Shown in pieces: positions 7,995-16,601 of a stretch of 64,000 nucleotides of DNA (position 1 is the first letter of the stretch; the number at the start of each line of letters is the position of its first letter). The translations under genes and the position numbers were made by a program. The stretch is taken from contig MELC01000024.1 in the NCBI GenBank assembly GCA_001767455.1, positions 62,001-126,000 of the forward strand, written 5' to 3'. The notes beneath the pieces are model-generated. The model made no database searches and had not been told where the DNA came from. It was given only the letters and a program-made list of their open reading frames with translations. The stretch comes from Acidobacteria bacterium RIFCSPLOWO2_12_FULL_66_21. GTDB lineage: Bacteria; Acidobacteriota; Vicinamibacteria; Vicinamibacterales; 2-12-FULL-66-21.

Positions 7995-8924
7995 ATGGCT
8001 GAGTACGTACTCCGCGACGTCAATCCCCACATCTGGAGTCGGTTTACTGAACGGGCGAACCTCGAAGGTTGGCCTACGAAGGCCCTTCTTGTCGGCCTGA
8101 TGGACGCCTACGGCCGCAGCGAGATCAGTCCCACCACCGCGCCACCTCGGCAACTCCCGCAATGGGCGTGGCTGCGCGCTTACTATCGTGAGGTGGTCAA
8201 GAACGACGCCTCCTTCCTTGACCTTGACGTTGAGGCCCAATGGGAAGCGCTTGTCCAGCACGTTGTCGAGTCCCCGGCCGGTTTGGAGTGGCGGGAACTC
8301 GCTGCGGTGCCAATCCGGACGCGTGCGGAAGTTCTCCGCTGGTTGCGGCAGACGAGCAACCTCAGCGTCCGACATGTGCTCACGCTTCGCGCGATCGCTC
8401 ACATAGGCGAAGGACCAGATCTTCAGACCAACCGGCGTGCCTTCCAGTACGAAGTGCTCGGGCTGTCCTCAAGCCAACAGGCATGGATCGCGGACTTCGG
8501 CGGCGGCTGGCGCGTTCTTCTCGCGATCGACGGTGAATCCGGGGACTGGAGCAAGCCGTTTCCAGGGAAGGAAGACGCTCTGGATGCCCTGGCGCGTGCG
8601 CTCGAAGGTCGCGACACTGAAGCTGGAGTTCTGATGGACATCGAAGAAGTTCGGGGCACCGTCCAGTTGTCGACCAATATCGGAACGCGCTGTCGGCACT
8701 GCGCGGAACTCGTCGGGTTCAGCGACGACGGGGACTTGAGCCAGTCGATCAACCACTACATCGACGCTCATGGATACCGGCTACTCCACCTTGGAACGCA
8801 GACGAGCCACGCCGCCGATGGGTCACCTTGGCATAGCACGATTGCAGTGCTCGGCCACGACAATCCGCCGCCGGATGCCCCGAAGCCGGAAGTCCGGATC
8901 GTGATGATGGATCCGTCCGAGTAG
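7995..8924 (+). CDS. hypothetical protein with RHH-like start and C2H2-type zinc motif
   Basis: The start ATG has an AGGAGG ribosome site. The first 40 residues (NPHIWSRFTERANLEGWPTKALLVGLMDAY) resemble a ribbon-helix-helix or RHH-like DNA-binding segment. Near residue 230 there is CRHC followed by INHYIDAHGYRLLHLGTQT, a plausible Cys2His2 zinc site. The middle has no family I recognise. It is followed after 3 bases by 8928, indicating co-translation. Cargo of E1; no function proposed. Confidence 0.7.
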   Translation: MAEYVLRDVNPHIWSRFTERANLEGWPTKALLVGLMDAYGRSEISPTTAPPRQLPQWAWLRAYYREVVKNDASFLDLDVEAQWEALVQHVVESPAGLEWRELAAVPIRTRAEVLRWLRQTSNLSVRHVLTLRAIAHIGEGPDLQTNRRAFQYEVLGLSSSQQAWIADFGGGWRVLLAIDGESGDWSKPFPGKEDALDALARALEGRDTEAGVLMDIEEVRGTVQLSTNIGTRCRHCAELVGFSDDGDLSQSINHYIDAHGYRLLHLGTQTSHAADGSPWHSTIAVLGHDNPPPDAPKPEVRIVMMDPSE

Positions 8925-8927
8925 TAT

Positions 8928-9851
8928 ATGAGCCAAAAGAGCTGGTCCGACGTCGTGCGCGAGCGAGAGGACGCTTTTGAACGCGCGGTCGTGGATGCGA
9001 TGCGACAACTGATGCAGGGGCGCCACATGTATCAGTCGATCGTCATCCCGAACCACATAGACAAATACCTCCTCATGAAGGACGGAAAGAACGAGCAGCA
9101 CAACCACACCTCGATCACTGCCATGATGACAGGACACTGGCTCCTCCAGGGTCCGCCAGCGGCTCTTGGCGCGGCTCGTGTGTGCGTTTGCAGGCCGCCA
9201 GACCTCAAGCTGTTTTGCCAACACAGTCGTTGCGATCGCGTAGAGGCGTTCAACTTGGTTTACGCCAAGTCTCTTTTGGGCGACCTCGGCGGTAAAGCCG
9301 ACTTCCAGACCGAGAAGGGGGAGAGCGAACAGAAGTTCGTATTCGGATACCAGTGCCAGTCATGTAAGGGAACGCCGGAGTTCTTTCTGATCCACAGGCG
9401 CGGCCTTCGCTTGACCCTGGAAGGCCGTTCCCCGATGGAGCATGTCGCGGTGCCGGCCGTCATCCCAAAGTCATTCCACCGGTTCTACGTCGGCGCCGTC
9501 ATTGCGCACCAATCGGGCCACACGCTCTCTGGCATCTTCATGCTTCGCACGCTGATCGAACAGTGGGCGAGGCAGGTCACCGGCAGCACCAAACGGGATG
9601 CTGATCAAGTGATGGAGGCCTATATGGAGACTCTGCCAAAGGATTTCAGCGACAGATTCCCGTCGATGCGGAAGCTCTACGCCGAGTTGAGCGCCGACAT
9701 TCATGGAGCAGTGGGCGCTCCGGAACTTTTCGATCGCGGCCGGCAGATAATCGACGAGCATTTTGATGCCCGGCGACTATTCAGGCTGGCGGACAAGGCT
9801 GCCGGTCCTCCCGCCGCAGTGGCATCGGAGAAGCCCGAGCTATCCGCCTAG
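8928..9851 (+). CDS. hypothetical protein with zinc cysteines, DUF4145-like C-terminus
   Basis: This 307-residue protein starts 3 bases after the previous stop. Two cysteine pairs (CQHSRC near 104 and CQSC near 142) suggest a structural zinc. The C-terminal third (GAVIAHQSGHTLSGIFMLRTLIEQWARQV ... KLYAELSADIHGA) looks like the helical DUF4145/HEPN-type domains seen in restriction and defence loci. That is a weak resemblance, not an assignment. No catalytic motif is evident. Confidence 0.65.
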   Translation: MSQKSWSDVVREREDAFERAVVDAMRQLMQGRHMYQSIVIPNHIDKYLLMKDGKNEQHNHTSITAMMTGHWLLQGPPAALGAARVCVCRPPDLKLFCQHSRCDRVEAFNLVYAKSLLGDLGGKADFQTEKGESEQKFVFGYQCQSCKGTPEFFLIHRRGLRLTLEGRSPMEHVAVPAVIPKSFHRFYVGAVIAHQSGHTLSGIFMLRTLIEQWARQVTGSTKRDADQVMEAYMETLPKDFSDRFPSMRKLYAELSADIHGAVGAPELFDRGRQIIDEHFDARRLFRLADKAAGPPAAVASEKPELSA

Positions 9852-10541
9852 GCGGCTTTCGAACTCACGTCGGCGAGCCCTTCCATCCGCAGGTGCCAGC
9901 CATGCGAAATCCCGTTCGGCGACGCCACCTTGGCTGGCACTCTCCCGCCACCGTCGATTCCAATTGATGCGCCGAACCCGTGCCCTTTCGTCAGAGGTGA
10001 TCGTAAGATGCTCCCAAGCTGCCGATGCTGCCAAAGAACTGGCATCGTCATGTTGGTTGTGAGCGGGCTCGGCGCTACCGTCGCGCTGGAAGGACCTCGC
10101 GTTCTCGAGTCGAAAGGCTAGAGTACGAGCTCGTTGACAACAACCTGTGGTTTCCGATCCGAATGCTCTTCACTTTCTCGGTTGTTCTTGTGATAGGCGG
10201 TGCCGGAATCTTCGTTCTTCTCCGCCTCATAGAGGAGCGCGATCATCTGGGCGATCGCCCGCGCTAGGCCGCCAAGTCCGCGAACCCTCTGCCCCGAGGA
10301 GGTTGAAACGTACCTCGCCCGCTACGGCGATCACATTTACAAGGCTTTAGCACAAGCTCGTTCAGAGTGGAGTTCATCCAAGCGCCCATCGCGTTCGTAG
10401 AGGACGAAGGCGCTTGGACGCCAGCAACTGCCCGAAGGGGTCGGTGTTGCGGTGGGCAGCTGAGCGCGGTTGCCTGTCGACTTCGATTGGAGCGATCGCG
10501 GCCGTGGATGAGCCTTGGCCGGGTCCGACGCCCTGGGTGGT
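9852..10541. other. right-end noncoding DNA of E1
   Basis: Apart from the possible small membrane ORF, no gene is supported. The last part, continuing into 10542-10609, supplies the tail codons and stop of the neighbouring recombinase LSR2 and is homologous to the right end of E3. Confidence 0.5.
10163..10267 (+). CDS. possible small membrane protein
   Basis: A 34-residue product from ATG 10163 has one clear transmembrane stretch (LFTFSVVLVIGGAGIFVLLRL) followed by a charged tail. The frame is open upstream, so the true start is uncertain. It may be chance. Confidence 0.35.
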   Translation: MLFTFSVVLVIGGAGIFVLLRLIEERDHLGDRPR

Positions 10542-12224
10542 TCACCCTGCTCGACGAAGCCCATCGAGTTGGCTGAGCCACGGCACGATCTGGTTCCAAC
10601 TGGCGGGCATTGGGGACGTTCCCAAGGGTGGCAGCCCGGCCTTGCCGAGCAGCCGTTCCGCCGCTGCAACTCCCTCGAAGCGATAGGCCCGACCCTCGGG
10701 CGTAAACCGCAGCGGCTCCTCCAGGGCTTCGCGCAGAAGCTGCCGCCCATCCGCGACACGCCCCGTCGTCAACAGCTCGCGCCACTGCGCGACATGCGCG
10801 AGCACTCTGGCCTCGATCGTCTCCCGGTCGAGCACGAGCGCCTGCCGAGCTTCCGTCGCCGCGATCGACGCCACCAGCGTCTCCCGTTCCGCCTGTCGCG
10901 TCTGAAGCTGCGCGACAAGCGGCGCGATGGTGCCGCCTTCCTCGATCGCCATCGTGAGGCGCGCAATGCGCTGGTCGAGCGTGCGCAGCTCCGCACCGAG
11001 CCCCTGAACGGTGCTCTCCAGTTCCGCAGGCTTCAGCGCCTCGAACACGACGTCGAGGATGGCCTTGACGACCGCCGGCCGCAGCGCGTCCTGCCGCATC
11101 GAGCGGAGCACGGCATCCTCAACGACCCGCACCGGCAGCACGAGGCCGTTCGTGCAGGCGGTCGTCCCGCGCTTCCAGTGCGCGAGACACCCGTAGAAGT
11201 AGGCCCGCTGGCGTCCGTGGCTGCGACTGACGACCGCGAGCGTGCCGCCGCAGACCGAGCACCGCGCGAATCCCGACAACAGATACGACGACTCGACATC
11301 GCGCCGCACGATCGGCCGCTCTCCTTGCGCCGTGGTCAGCCGGACCCGCACCGTGGCCATGCGCGCGTGTGCCGCGTTCCACAGCTCGTCGCTCACGATG
11401 CGCGGCGCCGTGACGCGTTCCCACTCCGACGCCGGCCGTGGGCGCTGCCGCTTCTGGCCCCAGCGGTCGCGCTTCTGGCTCTGGTTCCAGAACCCCTCAC
11501 CGAGATAGAGCCGCCGGTGCAGGATCGTCCGCACCGATGACGGGCTCCAGCCGTGGCCCCCAGGCGCGACGATGCGCTCCGCGTTCAACTGCTTCGCCGT
11601 TCGCGTCAGGCCGTTCTCCGCTGACAGCTCGAACACACGCACGATGGCGGCGGCCTGCACGTCGTTGACGCGCCGCTCGACGTGCGACCGCTTGCCATCT
11701 GGCCCGAAAACCGGGAGGTTGTCGTAGCCGAACGTCTTGCCGCCGGTGACGTGCCCCGCTCGCGCCTTCCGCAGCAGCGCGTCGTAGGTCCGCTGCCGAG
11801 CCTTCTCGCGTTCCTGCTCCGCGCCGAACGTCTCCAGCGCCATCATCGCCTTCTCGATCGGCGAGTCGATCGTCCGCTCCTTGCCAGTCATGTAGTAGAA
11901 GATTCGGACGCCAGCCACGACGAGTGCCTTCAGCGCCACCATCGTCTCGACCATCTCGCGGCCGAGGCGGGACTCCTCCGACATGACGAGCACCTGGAAC
12001 GCCGGCTTCGGCTTCAGCGCGTTCATCAGGCGCAAGAAGCCGGGCCGCCGCTCGAATTCGGCCCCGCTCACCGCGTCATCGACGTAGACGTGGTCCTCCG
12101 CGACGGTCCACCCCTTCGCGCTGGCGAACGCGCGGGCGTGTTCGACCTGTCGCTGCACGGACTTCTGGTCCTCTGAGACGCCGGTCTGCTCGGTGGAACG
12201 TCTCGCATAGATGGCAGCGATCAT
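10542..12224 (-). CDS. large serine recombinase LSR2 of E2
   Basis: This 560-residue integrase has a resolvase domain starting IAAIYARRSTEQ with catalytic Ser10, then EESRLGREMVETM. A recombinase domain (residues about 180-300), a zinc ribbon (CSVCGGTL ... CLAHWKRGTTAC) and a long C-terminal coiled coil (about 390-500) follow. It is not closely similar to LSR1 or LSR3. Beyond the core codons GTSP, the last residues (SWNQIVPWLSQLDGLRRAG) are encoded by the right end of E1, not by E2. Confidence 0.93.
   Translation of the reverse strand: MIAAIYARRSTEQTGVSEDQKSVQRQVEHARAFASAKGWTVAEDHVYVDDAVSGAEFERRPGFLRLMNALKPKPAFQVLVMSEESRLGREMVETMVALKALVVAGVRIFYYMTGKERTIDSPIEKAMMALETFGAEQEREKARQRTYDALLRKARAGHVTGGKTFGYDNLPVFGPDGKRSHVERRVNDVQAAAIVRVFELSAENGLTRTAKQLNAERIVAPGGHGWSPSSVRTILHRRLYLGEGFWNQSQKRDRWGQKRQRPRPASEWERVTAPRIVSDELWNAAHARMATVRVRLTTAQGERPIVRRDVESSYLLSGFARCSVCGGTLAVVSRSHGRQRAYFYGCLAHWKRGTTACTNGLVLPVRVVEDAVLRSMRQDALRPAVVKAILDVVFEALKPAELESTVQGLGAELRTLDQRIARLTMAIEEGGTIAPLVAQLQTRQAERETLVASIAATEARQALVLDRETIEARVLAHVAQWRELLTTGRVADGRQLLREALEEPLRFTPEGRAYRFEGVAAAERLLGKAGLPPLGTSPMPASWNQIVPWLSQLDGLRRAG
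10610..10618 (+). repeat. att core 2 (E1/E2 junction)
   Basis: TTGGGGACG is followed by TT rather than CCA. Left of it is the right end of E1; right of it is the body of recombinase LSR2, whose frame passes through the core as GTSP. Confidence 0.7.
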
Positions 12225-12258
12225 CTGGTCATTCTCCTAGAACCCATCATCGTCATCG

Positions 12259-12525
12259 TCATCGTCTCTTATTGGGCAGTTCATCCTTCAGATCAGCCAC
12301 GGCGTCCTTCAGCTCTTCGACCTCATCTCGAAGCTTGTTCAGTTCGCTGCCGAGCGCGCCGAACGAGGACCATGCGCCGAGCATGAAGCTACGGATTTCC
12401 GAGAGCTGGTAGAGCACGGCGAATCCAAAAACGACCGCGACGAGTGTCCACACGTGCGCCCACATCCACTCCACGGCGAGTAGCAGCAGCCCAAGGCCGG
12501 CTTCCAGCAGGTCCTGCGCGGTCAT
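12259..12525 (-). CDS. small membrane protein with coiled-coil tail
   Basis: The 88-residue product has one long hydrophobic segment with two possible passes (residues about 5-42) followed by a heptad-like charged helix (ELNKLRDEVEELKDAVADLKDEL). It sits between LSR2 and the HAD-like gene, same strand. The shape would suit a holin-like or anchoring role, but nothing specific supports one. Confidence 0.6.
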   Translation of the reverse strand: MTAQDLLEAGLGLLLLAVEWMWAHVWTLVAVVFGFAVLYQLSEIRSFMLGAWSSFGALGSELNKLRDEVEELKDAVADLKDELPNKRR

Positions 12526-12612
12526 CTGGAATCACGGCGCGGGTCTAGAAAGGTCACGAGGTGCTCACTAAAATCCAGGGAGCGACGTAATCGGCTTCAT
12601 CGTCGTCATCAC

Positions 12613-13419
12613 CTAGGCCCGAAGATAATCGAGAATGTCCGTTACCTTTTTGACGGTCACGACGCGGGGATGCTTGATTGGCGGCGATGACAACCTCGGC
12701 ACCTCTCCCGATTCGGACTCTATCGGTGATGTGGTTGGGATGGCCACAAAGAATCCGCGCCAAGCTTTGTCGTCTTCCTCTGTAACCATGATCAGATCGT
12801 CTTTGCTGTTTCCGACGGTAATGAAGTCTCCGTTCTCCTTTATGCGTTTCGCCCTGGAAACCTGTCGAAAATGATCGGCGGTCTTGCGACCGTGAATGGC
12901 CAAGACGTTCTCGGGCTTGAAAAATCGTTCAACACGTAACGCGGCCGCTCTGCCGCCAGCCCAAGTGTCCTGATCGTATTTGGTCAGCACGCAGAGAGTG
13001 TGTCCGCTCTTGGACAACTCGTCGAGCATGTCCTCTGCGCCCGGCGCCCAAGGATGTCGACTCGCATCGAAAGGTCGGTCGCCAATCACGTCGTGAATGT
13101 GCCTTTCGTGCTCTTTGTCGTAGACATCGATCCCTCGGGTCCTCTTGATGTCCCAGCAAACAAGATGGTAGGTGTCGACCATGCTCTTCGCCACACGGCC
13201 GCGTTGAATCCCCCAAGGTTCCAGCGTATCCGGATTGACCGCCTCCGCATTCCTGCTCTCGAACTTTTTGTAGTGGTGATACGTGTAATCGCCGTTTACA
13301 GGGGTGTGGGGCGGAAGGGCAACGGTGTGGAGATACTGCAAAAACTCAAACATCGCGCCGTCATACGTGTGGAGGGAAAACCACAGCGTCTCATCGCCGT
13401 CGAAAACAATCGTGCTCAT
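12613..13419 (-). CDS. HAD-superfamily hydrolase-like protein
   Basis: I chose ATG 13419 over the GTG two codons upstream because GAAGGTGA sits just before it. The N-terminus STIVFDGDETLWF is a HAD motif I (DxDxT/D-like, here DGDET). GHTLCVLTKYD gives motif II, and NGDFITVGNSKDDLIMV supplies the GNSxxDxxxA-like acidic motif. An inserted cap of about 80 residues separates motifs I and II. Probably a phosphatase; why an element carries one is unclear. Confidence 0.7.
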   Translation of the reverse strand: MSTIVFDGDETLWFSLHTYDGAMFEFLQYLHTVALPPHTPVNGDYTYHHYKKFESRNAEAVNPDTLEPWGIQRGRVAKSMVDTYHLVCWDIKRTRGIDVYDKEHERHIHDVIGDRPFDASRHPWAPGAEDMLDELSKSGHTLCVLTKYDQDTWAGGRAAALRVERFFKPENVLAIHGRKTADHFRQVSRAKRIKENGDFITVGNSKDDLIMVTEEDDKAWRGFFVAIPTTSPIESESGEVPRLSSPPIKHPRVVTVKKVTDILDYLRA

Positions 13420-13580
13420 AGTCACCTTCTGAAGTTCCCGCGCCCATCCGTGGCCAAAGAGTTCGGCCCAGTTTGATGCCGAGGATGATATACCGCGGCT
13501 GTGACAGGGAAGGTCACTCCGGTCCCTGCTTGCGGCTGGCCACGGTCCACCTCCTCCTACACCGACCTATACGCGCTAGT

Positions 13581-13772
13581 CTACTCCAGCCGCTCACCAC
13601 GGAGATCCCGCGCGGCAGCGGCTGCGCGCGTGATGGCGTCGCGTAGGTCCGCCGCATCGCGGGCGTGCTGCTGCGCGTCAGGAGCCAACCGCTCGGCGAG
13701 GGCCAGCGCCACCTGCAAGGCGTTCGTCAACTCGCTGACCGCCTGCGCGAAGTGTTCATCACGATCGGCCAT
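13581..13772 (-). CDS. small helical protein downstream of the E2 resolvase
   Basis: 63 residues starting at an ATG 14 bases inside the 3' end of the resolvase gene, so translation is probably coupled. The sequence is Ala/Asp-rich and fully helical in character (LTNALQVALALAERLAPDAQQHARDAADL). No known family. Confidence 0.55.
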   Translation of the reverse strand: MADRDEHFAQAVSELTNALQVALALAERLAPDAQQHARDAADLRDAITRAAAAARDLRGERLE

Positions 13773-14499
13773 TGGTGTTCTCCTCGTCTTCGCGCCGTCG
13801 AAGTTGCAGCCAGATATACGAGCCCCACCACCGCCCACCCTTCCGCGTCGTGAAGCCGCGTCGATTCAGTTCGTCCGCGATCGCCCGCAGCGTCCAGCCG
13901 GCGCCGCGCAGCTCGAACAGCACGTCGAGCACGCGCTGCTCCGTCGGTTCCGGCAGCAGCGTCTTGCCGTCAGGCGCGAGCTGGCAGCCGAGCGGGACCG
14001 AGCCGATGCGCTCGTTGCGGCGCTTCTTCGCCGCCAGCGCGTTCCTCGTGCGGCTGCGAATGACCTGTCGCTCGTATTCCGCGAAGGCGTCGATGATCTG
14101 GCGCATCAGCCGCGACGTGGGGTCGTCGTTGTCGCTGCCTTCACCGGCGGCGCTCACGATGCGTGCGCCCTTCCGTTCGACCAGGCGTTCGACGAGCGCC
14201 ACGTTCAGGACCGAGCGGCCCAATCGATCGCGCTTTGCGATCAGCAGGACATCGCCCCTCCCCAACGCATCCAGGGCCGCCAGGAGCCCCGGCCGCTGCT
14301 CGAGGGGCAACCCCCCGCTCACCCCGAGGTCGTCGAACGTCGCCCCCACCGTGAGCCCCAGGCGGGCCGCTGCCGCCGCGATCGCGTCCGCCTGCGCCGC
14401 GAGGCCGGCCGCGCCGTGTTCGCGTTGTTCGGCTGTCGAGCATCGTCGATACGCCCACCCCCTGATGCACTGGTGAACGCCAGTAGAACGTGGACTCAC
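13759..14499 (-). CDS. small serine recombinase / resolvase-invertase family
   Basis: 246 residues from GTG 14499, whose GTGA overlaps the stop of the preceding gene. The resolvase core is clear: YRRCSTAEQREHG with catalytic Ser, then LLIAKRDRLGRS, then LMRQIIDAFAEYERQVIRSRT, and a C-terminal helix-turn-helix-like region (GWTLRAIADELNRRGF). The catalytic context has a Cys before Ser (RRCSTAEQ), where RVSTxEQ is usual. It belongs to the E2 operon, so it may resolve or invert E2 DNA rather than integrate it. Confidence 0.85.
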   Translation of the reverse strand: MSPRSTGVHQCIRGWAYRRCSTAEQREHGAAGLAAQADAIAAAAARLGLTVGATFDDLGVSGGLPLEQRPGLLAALDALGRGDVLLIAKRDRLGRSVLNVALVERLVERKGARIVSAAGEGSDNDDPTSRLMRQIIDAFAEYERQVIRSRTRNALAAKKRRNERIGSVPLGCQLAPDGKTLLPEPTEQRVLDVLFELRGAGWTLRAIADELNRRGFTTRKGGRWWGSYIWLQLRRREDEENTNGRS

Positions 14500-15224
14500 C
14501 GGCCGGCCTCCGGGAACAGGAGATGCGCCAGCTCGCGCCACGGATCCGCGCCGCTCGGCAGGTCGAGCACGCGGGCGTCCTGGACGATCAGCTCCTGCCG
14601 CACGTCGATCGGCACGGCTGCACGACGGAGCCGCCGACGATTGAGCCAAGGCGTTTGTTGCGGGAGCTGAAATCCGGCCCAATACACGTAGCCGTCGTGC
14701 GCGTCCAACTGCGTCCACCACGAAGCCGGGTGGCCCGGAAGCCCGAAGCGATTTCTGTATCCGAATTTCTGAACCTGCTCGATGCACCACACGAAGGCGT
14801 CATCGTCCGGCCAATCGCTGCGGCGACTGTAGAAGTGCGGCGCGCTCTTCGCGTAGCTCGCCGCCCAGATCCACCGCGCCGCCTTGAACAGCGCCGCGAG
14901 CCGAACGAGCAGGCCCGCAGGTGCTGCCGGAGGCGCGGGGAGCACGAGGCGGAAGCGTTCACCTGGTGCGGGCACGAGCGGCAGGAACACGTCGTGCTCC
15001 CGGTGGAACGCGCGGCCGGAGATGAGCAGCGCCCGCGCCGGTGGCTTCAGCACATAGCGCGTCTCGACGTTCATCTCCGGCTGTGCGTGGAACGGCCCGA
15101 CGAGAATCCGTGCGCCGGGTGCGCGATCGAGTCGAACCCGACGCACTTGCTGAATCGAGAACGACAGGTAGCCGACGAGCCGACGGTCGCCGACGAGACG
15201 AAGAGTGAGGCTGGGGAGCGTCAT
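14496..15224 (-). CDS. hypothetical protein of E2
   Basis: 242 residues that I do not recognise. The N-terminal half is beta-rich and hydrophobic. The second half contains many aromatic residues (WIWAASYAKSAPHFY, WWTQLDAHDGYVYWAGF). The stop overlaps the GTG of the resolvase (GTGA) and the gene follows 15237 by 12 bases, so it is firmly inside the operon. Confidence 0.65.
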   Translation of the reverse strand: MTLPSLTLRLVGDRRLVGYLSFSIQQVRRVRLDRAPGARILVGPFHAQPEMNVETRYVLKPPARALLISGRAFHREHDVFLPLVPAPGERFRLVLPAPPAAPAGLLVRLAALFKAARWIWAASYAKSAPHFYSRRSDWPDDDAFVWCIEQVQKFGYRNRFGLPGHPASWWTQLDAHDGYVYWAGFQLPQQTPWLNRRRLRRAAVPIDVRQELIVQDARVLDLPSGADPWRELAHLLFPEAGR

Positions 15225-15236
15225 CGTTCGCCGCCG

Positions 15237-15557
15237 CTACGCCGACGCCGGAAGCGCCACGCCCGCCGCCTGCAAATGCCGCGTGAGCCAATCGAGTTCT
15301 TCCTTCGTCGCCGCACCGCGCCGGGCGACGCGTCCGAGATACGACAGCGGGCTCTGGTGCTGTTCGCCGCACAACTCGCAGACGGCCAGCGTGCGCCTGT
15401 CCTTCCAGCCCGGCACCGTCACGGTCGGATCCGACGCGAGCGCCAGCAGCGCCGACGCGTCTGTCACGACCGTTTGCGCGGGAGCCGCCGGTGCGGGCTG
15501 CGGGGCGGATTCCGGTTTCGTGGTCTGCTTCTTCGACCTCTTCGATTTCGTCGCCAT
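15237..15557 (-). CDS. small protein with CxxC motif
   Basis: 106 residues from an ATG preceded by AAGGAGACGACG. A Lys/Ala/Pro-rich N-terminus is followed by LAVCELCGEQHQSPLSYLGRVARRG, one CxxC and a His, perhaps half a zinc knuckle. The end is helical. Function unknown. Confidence 0.55.
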   Translation of the reverse strand: MATKSKRSKKQTTKPESAPQPAPAAPAQTVVTDASALLALASDPTVTVPGWKDRRTLAVCELCGEQHQSPLSYLGRVARRGAATKEELDWLTRHLQAAGVALPASA

Positions 15558-15573
15558 TCGTCGTCTCCTTGGT

Positions 15574-15891
15574 TTACGAGTTGACGGCCTGAGCTTCGTG
15601 TTCCGCGAACGCCTGGAGAACCAGATCGCGAATGCGGTCCTGGGCGTTGATGTCGCTGATCGGCCGCAGCAACGCGAAGCTGCGGCGCTCACCGTTGACC
15701 GAATACTGCCGCGCCGGGAACGTCACGTTTCGTCCGGGTCTGGTGCGGCGTTCCCAGACCGCAAATCCGATCAGCCGCAGTCCTTCGAGCGGGCCGCTGG
15801 TGAAGTGCAGTTCGGCGTCGGCGAGCTTGCCGGGCGGATTCCCCTTGTCGTTCGGCACGATGTGGACGCTGACAGTCGTGCGGTCAGGCAT
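15574..15891 (-). CDS. SpoVG-like small protein
   Basis: 105 residues starting at ATG 15891 behind GAGGAACAC. The order of strands (VSVHIVPNDKG, LADAELHF, GLRLIGFAVWERR, NVTFPARQYSV, FALLRPI) resembles the SpoVG fold, whose members bind nucleic acids and are frequent in phages and elements. The resemblance is in pattern rather than strict motif. Confidence 0.5.
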   Translation of the reverse strand: MPDRTTVSVHIVPNDKGNPPGKLADAELHFTSGPLEGLRLIGFAVWERRTRPGRNVTFPARQYSVNGERRSFALLRPISDINAQDRIRDLVLQAFAEHEAQAVNS

Positions 15892-16064
15892 GTGTTCCTC
15901 GCTTTCCTGTTGTTGCCGGGGTTGGGTCGTGCTCGGGCGGGGGAAGGTGTCGGCGGTCGTGCTGGGGAGTTCAATTGAAGGTCGGCGGCGGATGGGGGGT
16001 GTTCTCCGTCGCCACCGATGTCGGGGCATCGAACCTCCGTTTCAGGTGTGGAATGTCATCTGAG

Positions 16065-16094
16065 TTGACCTGCTGGGCTCTACATTGATAGTAT
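16065..16094 (+). promoter_or_regulatory. putative promoter of the 16223 gene
   Basis: TTGACC at 16065-16070 and TAGTAT at 16089-16094 have an 18-base spacer. They lie in the 331-base gap between divergent genes (15891 minus, 16223 plus), the only such gap inside E2. Confidence 0.4.
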
Positions 16095-16126
16095 CATCTG
16101 CGACCTGGGAAAGCAACCGCTCGGCG

Positions 16127-16156
16127 AAGATATCTGAAGATGTCTAAAGATATTCC
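16127..16156. repeat. three 10-bp AT-rich direct repeats, possible operator
   Basis: AAGATATCTG, AAGATGTCTA and AAGATATTCC follow each other without gaps, one per helical turn, in an otherwise GC-rich region just upstream of a small DNA-binding-like gene. Phased short sites are typical operators of ribbon-helix-helix repressors. Confidence 0.6.
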
Positions 16157-16222
16157 GTCGCTTCTACGCATTAGACGACGAGCGTAGAGTCATCGCATTG
16201 TCACTATCAAGTAGGAGCCTCA

Positions 16223-16411
16223 ATGGCACGCATGGGACGCAAGACGTTGTTTCCGGGCAAGCTGCGAGGGATGCCGCTGTCCGTGACGCTGACGCCGCGA
16301 CACTGGGCGATCCTGAACCGCGCGGCTGTCCGCCTCGGCATCACGAAGGCGGACGTCATCGGAGCGCTCCTGGACCAGCACGGCAAAACGCTACGCCTGC
16401 GGGAGAAATGA
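16223..16411 (+). CDS. small DNA-binding-like (RHH-type) protein
   Basis: 62 residues with an AGGAG site before the ATG. A basic start (RMGRKTLFPGKLRG) is followed by PLSVTLTPRHWAILNRAAVRLGITKADVIGALLDQHG, a strand then two helices as in ribbon-helix-helix repressors. It reads against the main E2 operon and may control it through the 10-bp repeats upstream. Confidence 0.65.
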   Translation: MARMGRKTLFPGKLRGMPLSVTLTPRHWAILNRAAVRLGITKADVIGALLDQHGKTLRLREK

Positions 16412-16484
16412 AACGGCGCGGACGAACAGCACGCGATGGTTCCACCGAACATCACGGGGTGTCCGCCGCGCCGCGCCCGCAGCC

Positions 16485-16601
16485 TCAGCGCCGCGAACTC
16501 CGCGTGAGCACGATGAGCAGGATGACCAGGAGCACGACGGCGGCGACGGGCGGCAACACGATCGCGGCGACGAACGCGACCGTGAGCGCCCAGCGCTTCA
16601 C
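16485..16601 (-). CDS. 38-residue single-pass membrane peptide
   Basis: The GTG at 16601 overlaps the stop of the upstream gene by four bases (GTGA). The product is almost entirely one or two membrane helices (VAFVAAIVLPPVAAVVLLVILLIVL in pattern) ending in RSSRR. Too short for the usual gene finders, but the coupling and composition are convincing. Confidence 0.6.
   Translation of the reverse strand: MKRWALTVAFVAAIVLPPVAAVVLLVILLIVLTRSSRR

Larger units (their letters stand above)
2339..10618. mobile_element. E1: serine-recombinase element integrated in tRNA-Glu (first of three)
   Basis: E1 is bounded by TTGGGGACGCCAC at 2339-2351 (tRNA 3' end) and TTGGGGACG at 10610-10618. Left to right it contains LSR1 and a coupled small gene (both leftward), a structured noncoding region, then rightward cargo: NYN protein, HTH/TIR-like protein and two zinc-motif proteins. 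Its right end (about 10555-10609) is homologous to the right end of E3 at 32496-32563, and its left end is homologous to that of E3 over the recombinase. This independently supports the boundaries. The size is about 8.3 kb. Confidence 0.8.
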
